A stretch of 64,000 nt of DNA from assembly GCA_004835665.1 (NCBI GenBank), contig RBKR01000005.1, forward strand, positions 496,001 to 560,000, given 5' to 3'. The position numbers and the translations under genes are program-made. Shown one piece after another: positions 1 to 11,507 of this stretch. A model generated the notes under the pieces. That model searched no databases. It had not been told where the DNA came from and saw only the letters and a list, made by a program, of their open reading frames with translations. Position 1 is the stretch's first letter, and every line of letters starts with the position of its first letter. Source of the DNA: Phoma sp. XZ068 (Eukaryota > Ascomycota > Dothideomycetes > Pleosporales > Didymellaceae).

Positions 1-1640
1 TGTATATCATGCATGCTCGCGCAACGATTATCAGGTGGCCTCAGCAAAGTTGATCCTTGAGCGAAGCGCTGTCACCGAGATCGTCCATGTCGACTTTGCC
101 CGGTATGAACGATTTTGTGTGGTCTGAAGCCGTTGCTGGTGCATTATTGACCCCTTCCGAAAAACATTGCAAGCTTTTGCCCGTTCACGCCCATGTGGTC
201 CTTGTCATTTCAATGAGCCGATCGTAGGCTTGGTCTAAAGACTTAGACTGCGAGTCCGAAGTTTTGTCCCTTGCCCGCTGACTACACCAAATCAGGAGGG
301 CGGAGAAAAGCGACGTTTGATGCTAAGCTTGGATGCGTGACATGACATCCGGCGAACTTGGCTAAGGGTCAATTGGACCTGTTATGAACCGAATATCTCC
401 CTTGTCGGCCAGCCGAGCAATATGGGCGTCCGCTGAGCATATTTTCGTGTATCCTGTCTCGTCCTTTGCAGATCTTCAATCATGCCTAGGCGCACGTGGA
501 TCAGATCGAAGGGTATCCCAACTCTTTCGCGGAGTGCGCGAACATGCACGAGCAGTCCCTCAGAAACAACTCTGTGCACTCTACAAGTTGTTTGCTTCTT
601 CGTCCTGGAACTTGTACGCCTCTTTCTGTCGTCCGAAATCTAGGCCCTGAGCCTTGACACTGCGGAAGCTAAAGCAGGGGCAGACAGCGAGTCCGGGGTG
701 GAGAGCACAGACGGATCTCTGCAAGCGCTCTATCTGAATACTCTATCTAGGCAAGGCGGGCGCGCATGTAAGCTTTCGAACGTCTTGGCACATGCGCGGG
801 TTCCTGGTGTTTACGAGAATCGAGCCGAGGCGTCAGGGGCAGCCGATGCGCTCCATTATCGAATCGTATATGGCAGGGCGGTCCTGACCGATGTGTCGAA
901 TGAGGAAAGATCGAGACCAATGTAGCAGCCTTGCAGACCTCAATGCTGTTGGTATGCAGCAGAAAGACCTCTTTACAACCCTTGTCTGCAGGGGCAAGGC
1001 GACAGGAGTGTAAAAAAGCACCACGTGGTCCCGCAAACAGATCAAGGGTCAGTGCGGCCCGTGCCAGCTCACATGGTTTGTGATCTTCGCGTCCTCAAAT
1101 CTACGCTCCTTACGAACTATGAACACCAGAAGATGCACACTGGCACAATGTACGCCTCACAGATCATTACGTGCTTGCATTGAGATGGCCACGGTGAGAA
1201 TTGCCACCACGAGTTTGGGCGAACGGATCGGCACGGATGAGTTAGCGCGCAGAAGAGTGCGCCACAATGCAGCCAGACCGCTAATTAAAGCTGAGCTTTG
1301 TGTAAAACTCTCCTGAGGCTCCAGTGCCCTCAATACCAAGACCGAATGCAGCGGCTACACTAGTCTACAGTTACGCGGGCTGCCGTGTCATTCTAGCTTA
1401 CCACTATCATTACTTCTCAGCTGAACACCGGAGGCCCCGTGGAGCTGCTCAGAAGAAATTCACTCAATGTGGAAATTGCAATTATCTAGACCTTGACGGA
1501 GGTCTCAGCGGCTTCAAAGAATGTTAGTATAAGATGTAGATGTAGAGCTGTTTGAAGATACACGACTCTCCTGCGGTATCGTTTGGGTAGCTTCACACCA
1601 GGGCCTTTGGCTCGTGTCACTCTTTTTGTCATCGTTCACG
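1..1640. other. Left intergenic region, no supported gene
   Basis: Only short, unrelated open frames (88 codons or fewer) are present on both strands and none resembles a known protein or has a convincing splice structure. The last ~150 bases before the gene at 1641 are the likely promoter and 5' leader. There is an upstream in-frame ATG at 1614 that would add nine residues to that gene. Confidence 0.6.
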
Positions 1641-4600
1641 ATGGCGTCCTTTCTTTTGAACCCCACACTCATTTTGGGCCTTTTGGCCGCACGCTCTCTA
1701 GCAGTTCCTGCTCCATCATCTGAGAACTCTTACGTAGCCAAGCGTGCAACTGCTGCTCTCTCCTGCTGGGACAATGCCAGCAATGGTCAAACCTTCACTG
1801 CGAAGAATGCAGAATGGGAGATTGTTTGCGGAAAGGATTATGTGTAAGTGTTGAAGGCCTTCGCGGTGTCTGACCTACTGACACGGAGAAGTGGCGGCGA
1901 TATGGGAACGTCTTGGCCCGCCTCGTTCGAGGAGTGCATCAACGACTGCGACACTTCGCAAGGCTGTGTTGATGTATCCTTCGTCTGGCCTAATGCTTGC
2001 TACAAGAAGAATAAACTCAACTCTGCTGTCGACAACGGATCCGTTTGGACTGCACGCAAGAAGGTTGCCGCCTCCACTGGCGGCACCAGCACTGGTACTC
2101 AGACTCCTGCCACACAGGATGTCACCTGTGTAGACAAGGCCAGCGATGGAGTCAAGTATACCGCCAAAAAGGGCACTTTCGTGATTGAATGCGGTTTCGA
2201 CCACTAGTAAGTATTACACAGTCCATAGTCTTGTGGTTCCACTGACAAGCATCTTCAGTGGTGGAGACATGGGCTCTTCCAACACGGACACATTCGCAGC
2301 CTGTATCGAAGACTGCGCAGCAACAACTGGCTGCGTTGATGTCAGCTACGTTTTCGGAACATGCTACAAGAAGAACGCGCTCAACGACGGCGGTGCTGCA
2401 GGACATGTGTGGTCGGCTAAGCTGATCACATCTGGCACTGGTAGCACTGGCACCACCACTGATCCCAAGACCGATACCCCCACAGCCACATCCATCATAT
2501 GCCCTGCTAGTAACGGAAAGACCTCTTCGATCTCTTCGGGCGGTACCTACGAGATTACGTGCGGTACTGACTACTTCGGCGGTGACTTCAAGTCTCTCGA
2601 TACAGCTTCATTCGACTTGTGCCTCGAAGCCTGTGACAAGAACGATGCTTGCCAGGCCGTCGCTTACGTTGCTCCATCATGCTACCTGAAGAACGAAGTC
2701 AACAAGGGCGGTGCCGCTGCACACGTCTGGGGTGCAGTCGTCAAGAAAGCCGCGAAAGATGTGTTCGCCTTTCCAACTGTGGTCAACAAGCCCTTGGAAG
2801 CAGGCGCGACAGAGTCTATGATGGCTGAAGTTATGACTCTTCCAAGTCCTCCTCTGGCTACCCTCGGTCCCGTTTCTCCCCCTGGAATCAACATGGGTGG
2901 CCTAGGTGTACTCACACCGGAGGAGAAGACCGCGTTATGGTTCGGTGGTAGTGCTGACGCCATGAAGGATGACGAATCTGGCGCTGTGACAGTTCGTATC
3001 ACAGTTGACTATAAATATCCTTCCATCATCTTGGACCACTCCATCTACATCAAGAACGTCGAGTGTGTGAGCGGCAGCCTCCAGGCCAAGTTCGACAACC
3101 TCATCGCTTTCAGTCACGCCGCCGACACATGGCCAGCTAAAGCTCCTCTGCTTTTCGTCACTAGTGCAAAGAGCTGCGGCAATGGTGATCAGAACTCGTT
3201 CTGGCTTGCTCAATCTGTCAAATTCGATCAGAATGCCAACACCTTCAGCGCCTCCGGTGCGACTGTCGAGCTCGCCGATGTGTACAACGAGATGGATATT
3301 GATTTCGGCAAGATTGAACAGAGCGACAGTACAAGTGGTAGCAGCCCATCTACCGACGAGGATTCGCTGAGCTGTGGCAAGCCTGATTCTCCTTTCCTTG
3401 ACGACCTCCCTGCTGTTGCATGTGGCAGCTCTTTCGACAAGTCTCTTGATGAGAAGCTTGGCTACTACGCTGCTAATGGCGACGACGAGCAGCATGTTCT
3501 AGCATCAGCTGGCGGCGACACTTCAGAAAATACTGACGTTGGAGTTAAGCGTGACCTCTCGAAGCGTGGCTGGCTGAGCAACGCTTTCAAGAAGGTAGCT
3601 CAGAAGGTCGTTCAGGTCGCCAAGGTTGCTGTTGTCACTGTTGTGAAGCAGGCCGCACAGGCTGTAGTTACAGTTGCGAAGACTGCTGCTAAGGTTGCTG
3701 TTGCTGTGGTCCAGACTACCGTCAAGGTTGGTATCGCCCTGGCTGTCAACGCGGTCCAGCTGGCGAAATTTGTTGTCACCGGCAATTACGACAACTCCCT
3801 CACACTGCCAATCAATCTTGGATCTGATGCAGCCATCGTTAAGACTACACCCTGGGAAGGGACTACAGGCTTCAAGTTTTACGATTACCGACCAGAGCGG
3901 GAGGGCGCCAAATGGAAAGCCTCCAAGGTCAACCTTGCCCGGGTGGCTTCGGAATTCAAACTTCTACCAGGAGAGAAGGACCCAGAGCCTGGTATTGAGC
4001 TGTGGTGCGTCGACTGTGGTGTCAAGGGCAAGTTCGTTGCGAAGGGCTCCCTCAGTGCTACACCACTTTCTGGCCTGAAGAAAGCTCAGGTAGGCGTATC
4101 CGGTAACATGTACGTGGGAGCCTTCTTGGGTGTCAATGCTTTTACCAAGTACGAGAAGACTCTCCGTAAGGATCTATTTGTTAAGGGTTTGCCTGGGTGG
4201 GAGATTCCCCATATCGTCTCACTTGGTCCCCGAGTGATACTTGGCGCACAGGCCACCTTCAGCATCGAGGCAGAAGGCCAATTGCTCACCGGAGCCAGCC
4301 TGAACTGGCCTGCATTCCAGGCAACTCTAGACTTTGTCGATTCGTCCAAGTCAACGCAATCTGGTTGGACCCCGCAGGTCACCAGGAAGTTTGACGCACA
4401 CGGCGAGCTTACCGCCACAGCTGCTCTCGGACTCCCTGTCACTCTGAGCTTTGGTATCAATATTCTGGATGGCAGATTTGAGAAGGCTGTCAATCTGACT
4501 GATATTCCCGCCATCACTGCCGAAGCAAAGCTCGAGTTCGATGTTGGAACATCGAAGAACCAATTTGGAGGCGACGACTGCCAAGGCATTGCTTGGGATA

Positions 4601-6444
4601 TCGCTCTGACCAACGAACTTCGCATTGATGTTCCCAAGTCTGAGGGCTGGAAACTGGGTGGCTGGAAATCTCCTCCGCTCGCCAAAGGTTGCATTGGTCG
4701 CAAGCGTATTGAGGAACCAGAGTCATCATCATCATCGTCCGCCCTTCCAACTCCGACGATTGCAACTTCGACTAGCTCCACACCCACACCTACACCCACG
4801 CCGACTACCCTTCAATGCCCCGCATCCAACGGCCAGAAATTCACCGACTCTGGCTCCAACAAGAACGAATACACCATCACATGTAACAAAGATGCCCCTG
4901 GCGCCGACATCACTTGGGGCTACAGAGACTCATTTGACTCTTGCATGAACTGGTGCGGCACAGTTTCGAGCTGCGTCGGCGTCGTCTATGGACCCAAGCG
5001 CACCGATGGCATCAACTGCTGGCTCAAGAACGGCTGGCCTGCACAAACATCCAATCCTTCCCCAGCGGCCGATCCGCTTCATAACGCCATGATCGTTCAA
5101 CCCTCGCTCACTATCCTGAGCATGTTCTACGCCGACCGAGATATCACCTCATATGCTAAGCAGAATGTTGCCCGCGGGTCACAACTCGTCATTGACACCA
5201 ACAACATTGTGGGCTGGGCAAACGGTGATCCATGGCCTGGTAATGCAAAGAGTATTTCCATGCTTTTCAGCTACGGAAAGGAGCTGCGTACCTTTGTTGT
5301 TGCAGGTGGCACAGGAACCATTGTCCTCAACCCCGGCCCTGCCAGTTCCCAGCCTTACGTGCAAGTGGTTCCAGGCTACGAATCGATGTCTGGCGTTTCT
5401 AATATCAACATCATTGCAGTAGCGTATGGTCGCAACGCTATCACATCCCGCAGCGTGTACCAGAACATGTACAATGCAATCCGGAACGCAGGCGGAAGAT
5501 GGCAGTACACTAACGAGAACTTCCAGGTGGATACCTGGTCGGGTGTCCCGAAGACCGGTGTCATCTGGTACCGTAATCTTGACAACGGTGGCTACCTTGT
5601 GGCGAACCCTGCTCGCGAGAACAACTACAACTTCTTCCGTGATGCTCGATGGAGCAAGCGTCAAGCAGAACCCCAACTTCCAGAGTCTGAAGCAGATCCA
5701 GTGCCGGCCAAGATCGAAAGCGAGGCCACAAGTGTGCCTACAGATGCACCTCCTATGGGTGCCAGCCCAGCACAGAACACTCCTGATGCTTCCACTCCGA
5801 CCCCCGTGATCGAATCTTCAAGCCAGTCCGACAGCACTACGCCCACGCCGACACCTGGCTCTGAGTCTTCATCAGCGACCCCATCGGTAACCCCTTCCGC
5901 TACTAGCAGTTCGTCCGCTGAGCCAACGCCTACCGATGTCAGCTTCGTAAACTTCGAGATCGTCGATACAACCAATTCTCTTAAGCTCAACCCAAGCAAA
6001 GACGGAAATCTCTTCCTGTCCCTCGTTGGCGACTCAACTGATATTTCCACCCTCGCCGCAGGTTCCTTCACCGGCGACTCCACCTCCAAGACCATCTTGG
6101 GTGACTCCACCGACCGCCTTCTTCACTACTACCCTGACGTACTCGCCGCATCTGGCGCATCGCGTCTGCGTCTGGCCGCTTGGGACAAGCTGCCTAAGGG
6201 CGCGAAGCTCATCACGCTCTCGCAGGTCAAGGTTGAGGACGAGACCATGATGCTTGCCATTGATACAAAGGGAAGCTACCTTTGGCCATTCGTGTGCGGT
6301 ATCAAGGGTCAACTGAACAAGATTTTCTTGGTTAATGACCCAGTTAACGGCGGTGCGGCACTTCAGAAGGCCAACATGAAGTTCACTGTCACGGGTGGCG
6401 AAGCGTACAGCTGTGAGCCGGTGGCGTTGATGATAAAGGCGTAG
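1641..6444 (+). CDS. Large secreted PAN/apple-repeat protein with Kex2-type sites
   Basis: Three exons (1641-1843, 1892-2206, 2259-6444) give 1567 residues. The ATG at 1641 is preferred over the in-frame ATG at 1614 because it puts a clean signal peptide (about residues 1-22) at the N-terminus. Three tandem Cys modules follow (about residues 45-325), each with a CG-x-D-x-x-GGD core and paired CxxxC, as in fungal PAN/apple-like domains. Next is a conserved beta-rich region (about 390-510) resembling the fungal domain listed as DUF7029, a Val/Ala/Lys helix (610-680), and a region resembling DUF7223 (about 690-985). A Ser/Thr linker, a fourth PAN-like module (about 1025-1120), an unassigned beta-type domain, a second Ser/Thr/Pro linker and a C-terminal domain complete it. 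Lys-Arg pairs occur at 34-35, 603-604, 608-609, 988-989 and 1306-1307. No GPI tail is visible. It is probably exported to the wall or medium; its function is unknown. The DUF names are from memory of the family. Confidence 0.85.
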
Positions 6445-6906
6445 TGGTGAAGATGGAATCGTAGATGACAGTGTACACACACTTTTCTTAACACATAATA
6501 ATAATGTTTATATGAAACTTATATTGACCCTTGCTTTGTGATGGAAGTACAGCATGCATATCGGTCCTAAATGCCTCAACGCGGTGATTGTGTAGGTGTT
6601 GGTCAGCATCTTCAAGTATTTAAATTTCAACAAGTCAGACATCAACGGAGTTCAAGCTGACCATCCCATTACTACCAACTGCAGCACAGAAACACGAAGG
6701 CCTTCAGAAGCATCCATGAATGTCTGTCTGAATATATCTGAGATAATTGGCCACTCCGATTTTAACAGATAGGATATCCCCATCATTTCGATCAATTAGC
6801 AACTAAATACTTTCGATAGTATTCCCATCTTGCGATGCTAACTCTAGTATCATATATCGCTCTGGCTAATTTCGAACAGTCTCAAGCGTTCTTGAAGACC
6901 CGGTCC
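6445..6906. other. Intergenic between convergent genes
   Basis: AT-richer spacer between the 3' ends of the PAN-repeat gene and the cyclodeaminase gene. It holds only termination and 3' UTR sequence as far as can be seen (an AATAATAATG stretch lies near 6495). Confidence 0.6.
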
Positions 6907-8394
6907 TCAGAAATTGTCGATCTTGGTTCCAATCCCCCTTTCATCTGCCAACCTCACCAGGTCACTGCCAACGACAACATCCATCAAACCCAGCCCAACA
7001 CTCTTATATATGACATTGCCTTTCTGCAGCCACTCCATCAGGCTCTGATGTTCCTTGTCGCCAAAGTCATCTTTCCCGTTCTTGTTGCCTCCTTGCCTCT
7101 TCTTCTTTGTCGATGGTGCCTCACCCAGTTCCACACCATCATCATCCAGCCCTTCCACACTCATACGCTTCTGCGCTATACATTCTGATCGTCGTTTCTC
7201 AGCATCCCGCTTAAGCATGACGAGTTCGCCGATCTCGACAACTTCTGATGGCGAGAGGCCGGCTTGTATGATCTCGCCTGCTTCTTTGAGACACGCTTCC
7301 ACACTATCTACTACAACTGCACCGCCCTGTGATGCGTGCTTGTGGAAATGTCGACCGTGATCAGGTGTAACATTTTGGCGGAGGATATCAGGGTGTATCT
7401 CGCACATATGTGGCTTGTAAGAGCCGATTGCTGCTACGTAGCGACCTTTCTTCCTTCCCTCTGGGTTGGTGAGGTATGGCGCAGGAAACAGCGGTGTAAG
7501 ACTTGGTGTGGTGCAGAATATGACAGAAGACGCTCGAATTGTGGACTTGAGGAGGCGCTCATATTCGCCGTGGGAGGGGGTAAGGATCTGGATTTTCGGT
7601 CTGTGAAGACCGTCGCCTTCTTGCCTATAAGAAGGGATATTTGATGGGTTGGTATCGAACTTGATCGGTTGCTCATCAGGATTGTAAAGGGATTGTAGGA
7701 GGTGGTGGACGCGTTCGAAGTCACGGTTGATGATGTTGAGGTGGTGGATATCTGTGGAACGCAACATGAGGGCAAGACGAATATGCCAATACGCTTGTTT
7801 ACCTGGAGACAGTCAGTTGTGAAGCATCGAATTGGGTACAGACAGCCTACCTGCACCGAACACAACGACATCATGGACGTTGTGCCGTTTCTTGAACAGC
7901 ATTGTACTGGCAAGCGCGGTACGGAAGGCAGTAATCTCTTCGGCGTTGATGAGAGCACGAGGTGACCCATCCTTATCCAAGAGCTGTAGTGTACCCTTTG
8001 GCGTCGTGCTTTGCGAGCTTGCAAGAGACTGGGGCGGTTCGGATGAGGCTCTGGATTGTGTCGATTCAGACAGAGAGACTGCGGTGAGGCTGGATGTGAT
8101 GGACGAGGTATCTGACTGCTTCTGTGTATCGGGCGTTCCTAAAGTGACAACTTTGAAGCCAATGCCATCATTGCTCGAAGCAGGCATAAAGAGGGTTGTT
8201 TGCCCATCATTGCGCTTGAGCGCAGTGCGCATGGGTTGGTACGAGGAACAGCACGCATTGGAGTCTGCTTCAGTTGCAGTCGAGTAGTAGTGCAGCCCGT
8301 CAGCAAGGGATTGCTGCAAGTCAAGGATGTCTTGCTTGGATAACTGGTGCAGCAAGCTGCGGACGTCTGAGTCTGTTAGGATGGTCAACGGCAT
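6907..8394 (-). CDS. Ornithine cyclodeaminase/mu-crystallin family protein
   Basis: Two exons on the minus strand (8394-7851 and 7802-6907, 48-base intron) encode 479 residues. The intron falls inside the Rossmann glycine motif and splicing restores FGAGKQAYWH at residues 179-188, which strongly supports the junction. Family features are the N-terminal dimerisation part with the GFKVV strand (Lys81), the GSPRALINAEEIT segment at about 143-155 before the RTA helix, and a C-terminal GLGLMDVVVGSDLV helix. Members are NAD(P)-dependent enzymes such as ornithine cyclodeaminase, ketimine reductase or alanine dehydrogenase-like proteins; the exact substrate cannot be read from sequence. At ~480 residues it is longer than the usual 320-350 because of a Ser/Thr-rich insertion at about 88-133 and a Lys-rich loop near the C-terminus. 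No signal peptide, so probably cytosolic. Confidence 0.9.
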
Positions 8395-8745
8395 GACGAC
8401 AGCTGTGGTCTAGGGTTGATGTAAGTGGGATGCACGATGAGCATAGCATAGTGTCAAGCTCCAAGTGGGGGTGGGGTACCTGTCTTAAAAGTAAGACCGA
8501 CGGAAGCCACGGCGGCGATTGCCGGAAGGACCTTCCAGCTAAGAAATATTTTGTCAGTCAACATCACTAATCACTCATGTCTGCAAGTAATGCTAATGGC
8601 GTGCGTTATCGTTGTTCGATTCCAGTCAATGCAGTATCTAGCGACTGCTTTTAACCCTCCGTAACTCCGTGGTATTGAGGACCCTACATGCAGAGATAAG
8701 AGACACGCCATAAAATTCATGAACCAAGCAAAACTACCCGACCAT
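8395..8745. other. Intergenic, promoter of cyclodeaminase gene and 3' UTR of eL8
   Basis: No coding sequence recognised. The left part is the likely promoter of the minus-strand cyclodeaminase gene; the right end is the 3' UTR of the eL8 gene. Confidence 0.55.
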
Positions 8746-9639
8746 TTAGATCTTGATAGCGCTCTCGACAGCCTTCCTGCGCTTCTCCATGCGAGCGTTG
8801 GCCTTGGCACCCATGATACCACCTCCCCAGTGGCGCGAAGCCTCCTTGTGGTGGGACTCGAGGTAGCCGTCGTTGACAGCGGAGACGAGCTTGGAGAGCT
8901 CGGTCTTGTCCTCGGCGCGGACCTCGGTAAGGGCGAGGACGGCAGCGGTCTTCTGGTGAACAACGGTACCGAGACGGGCCTTGCCCTTGACGATAACGTA
9001 GGGGACACCCATCTTGCGGCAGAGGGCGGGGAGGAAGACAACCAACTCAATGGGGTCAACGTCGTTGGCGATCAGGACGAGGGAAGCCTTCTTGTTCTCG
9101 ACGAGGCCGACAACGTGGTTAAGACCAAACTTGGCGGTGTAGGGCTTCTTGGAGACATCCTCCTTCTTCTTGCCCTCAGAGATGGCGGTAGCCTCCTTGG
9201 TCAGGCGCTCCTTCTTCTCGGCCTTGGTCTCAGGGCGGTATTTGTTGAGGATCTTGAAAGCCTGGGTGGCGACTGCGATGCATTAGCCATGTTCTCCTTC
9301 CTGCTGTTGTTTATGTGTGCTTACGGTTGCGGTCAGCAACGTGCTGGAACTGGGCAATCGCCGGGGGGACCTTCAAACGGAGGTTGAGGATCTTCTTCTG
9401 GCGCTGGAGACGGACGTACGCAGGCCACCTGACCATGCGACCAAGGTTGCGCTGGGGCTGGATGTCCTGGCCGATACCGAAGTTCTTGGGGCGCTTCTCG
9501 AGGAGAGGGTTCTGCCTTCCGTTAGAGCCTGCGAAAAACCAATGCAAGTGCTTTTTCAACGTACCTTAGCGGCCTTCTTGCTGCCAGCCTTGCCCTGGGG
9601 GAAGGGGGCAGGCGCGGTCTTCTTTCCCTTAGGAGGCAT
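8746..9639 (-). CDS. RPL8: 60S ribosomal protein eL8 (L7a/Rpl8)
   Basis: Three exons (9639-9565, 9511-9325, 9272-8746) encode 262 residues, matching the family length. The protein starts MPPKGKK with a basic N-terminal tail, then the eukaryotic signature [16 protein letters not shown] from residue 26. The eL8/L7Ae-type RNA-binding fold follows, with [20 protein letters not shown], the CRKMGVPY helix and KARLG. It ends with a basic helix finishing SAIKI. It is a structural component of the large ribosomal subunit that binds 25S rRNA and helps pre-60S maturation. Introns of 53 and 52 bases have GT-AG ends and restore the reading frame exactly; the second junction gives DRNLATQAFK. A likely 5' UTR intron lies just upstream, as is common for fungal ribosomal protein genes. 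Confidence 0.97.
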
Positions 9640-10036
9640 TTTGTACTGTAGAGGCTCTGTCATAGAGAACAGAAACTATCAGCGAATGTTCATCCACTAA
9701 GTAGTTCTGTAGCTCGTAAGAGTGAGCGGGCATTACTACCGCGCTGCACTCTGGCCATCATTGTAGTCGACATGCTCCATTGCTGTCGCATGCGATCGAA
9801 TGCTGTTCGAGCGATCAGAGGCGGGTGGTGCGCTTACCGTTGGTTAGTTGGCGGTCGACGACGAGGTTGCTGGACTGACGAAGAGCGAAAAGTTTGGCTT
9901 TGGCCTGGGAGATGAAAATGTGGTGCGGGCGTAAGCGAGGCTTGGCTTGGTCTGCGCGAGTGATTGGCGCTAGTGGGCCGTCCAATCGAGACGCGCCCTC
10001 CTCGACCAACCCAACCTCATCACGTTACATTCGCCA
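9640..10036. promoter_or_regulatory. Divergent promoter eL8 / GPI18
   Basis: The 397-base gap separates the start codons of eL8 (minus) and GPI18 (plus), so both promoters must lie here. No TATA box stands out. Confidence 0.6.
9646..9837 (-). other. Putative 5' UTR intron of eL8
   Basis: On the minus strand a consensus donor (GTAAGC, starting at 9837) and an acceptor (CTCTACAG, ending at 9646) lie six bases upstream of the eL8 start codon. They define a possible 192-base leader intron. This is inferred from splice motifs only; 5' UTR introns next to the start codon are frequent in ribosomal protein genes of filamentous fungi. Confidence 0.5.
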
Positions 10037-11507
10037 ATGGCAGCATCAAAAGCCTCGGACAAGAGGCAGCTTGTCGTGGTGTTCTGTGCGTGGAAGGCTT
10101 TGCTCTTTGTGCTCACTGCGTTCTGCCCCGGCCCTGGATACGACACCTCTGCTTTGATCCTGACTGATGCAAACACCAACCGCTATGCAAACCTCCAATC
10201 CGCATCTCGATTTGATCGCTTCGTCCTCAATCTTTTTCGCTGGGATGCACTGTACTTTGTCAAAGCTGCCGAGCGGGGCTTGGTGTTCGAGCAGGAATGG
10301 GCGTTCAGCCCCGCGTTCTCAAAGCTGCTAAACGTCACCGGACGATGTGAGAGGACTCGAGTAGTATACTGAACCAGCATTGACACCAACACAGTCATCT
10401 CCGGCACTACGGGAAGCTCGATCCAGTACTACATTGTCGCCGGTATCGTCATCTCCACCACTTGCCACCTCCTCTCTGTGCTCGTTTTGTACAGACTCAT
10501 GACTGTGCTTACGGGAGCGGTGCGGCAACAGCAGTCTCGGATACCCTTCGTTGCATCCGTACTTCACATATGCACACCAGCCTCGTTGTTCCTCTCGGCG
10601 CCCTACGCCGAGTCTTTGTTCTCTCTGCTCAACTTGGCCGGCATGCTCTGCTACGCGGAATCTAAAGCGACAGCCAATCCCGGTTTCATCAGCTTCCAGG
10701 AAGTTGCCTACAAGCTCAGCTCAGGCCTGTTGTTCGCTGTAGCAACTACCATACGAAGCAATGGCTTGCTGAGTGGCTTGGTCCTTCTGTATGACGTTGC
10801 GCGATATCTCCCCCAATTGCTCTTGTTGCGGTCGAGTGTACATGACATTTGTAGAATTATTGTCACATGCATATCAGGCACTCTGATAGCTGTTGGATTC
10901 GTCGGGCCGCAGTATCTGGCTTACCTGGATTATTGTAGAATCAACAACTCTGTAATGAGACCCTGGTGCGAGAAGAGCATCCCCAGCATCTACTCGTGGG
11001 TACAGAGTCATTATTGGTAAGTCTGCCAATGCTAGGCAGAAAAAAGTCTAATATGATGTCAGGAATGTCGGACTATTCCGTTACTGGACTCTTTCGAATA
11101 TCCCATTGTTTCTGCTAGCGCTTCCAATGCTGTGGCTTTTGGTCCACTCGAGTATCACCATCCTCCGCATCGGCTATGCTCAGCCGTTGCATGGGCGTCT
11201 TGTACGCAGCACTAGTAACACTCTCCACTCAAAGCTTGCGCCTCCTCCAACATGCGACATGCGGGAACTTGCATTGCCACAGCTAGTGCTAGCATTTGCA
11301 GCAGCTACCAGTTTCCACATTCAGATCATCAACCGGATTGCATCTGGATATCCCATCTGGTATCTGACAGTGGCTTCATGGCTGATGGATAAGCAGCCGG
11401 GCGATCAGATTACCTACTCAAGTCATGGACAATGGGCGTTGCGTGCAATGATCATGTACTCCATGATTCAAGGCATGCTGTTTGCGAACTTCCTGCCGCC
11501 CGCCTGA
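10037..11507 (+). CDS. GPI18: GPI mannosyltransferase 2 (Gpi18/PIG-V)
   Basis: Three exons (10037-10346, 10395-11016, 11063-11507) encode 458 residues of a polytopic membrane protein. Family hallmarks are the RWDALYF motif at residues 68-74 in the first luminal loop, followed by the EQEWAFSP motif at 85-92, both typical of PIG-V. Many hydrophobic helices follow, with SAPYAESLF and the luminal RPWCEKSIPSIYSWVQSHYW-NVG segment whose codon is rebuilt across the second intron. The enzyme adds the second mannose to the glycosylphosphatidylinositol precursor in the ER lumen, using dolichol-phosphate-mannose. That makes it necessary for GPI anchoring of proteins such as the PLC-like protein encoded at 46508-47862. 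Introns are 48 and 46 bases with GT-AG ends. It shares a divergent promoter with eL8. Confidence 0.94.

Noticed and set aside
4086..4799. 237-codon antisense ORF inside the PAN-repeat gene
   Set aside because: A mirror frame of a long, codon-biased exon; the sense strand carries the conserved domains.
8610..8640. B-box-like GTTCGATTCC
   Set aside because: Flanking bases do not form a T-stem and no A-box lies upstream at tRNA distance.
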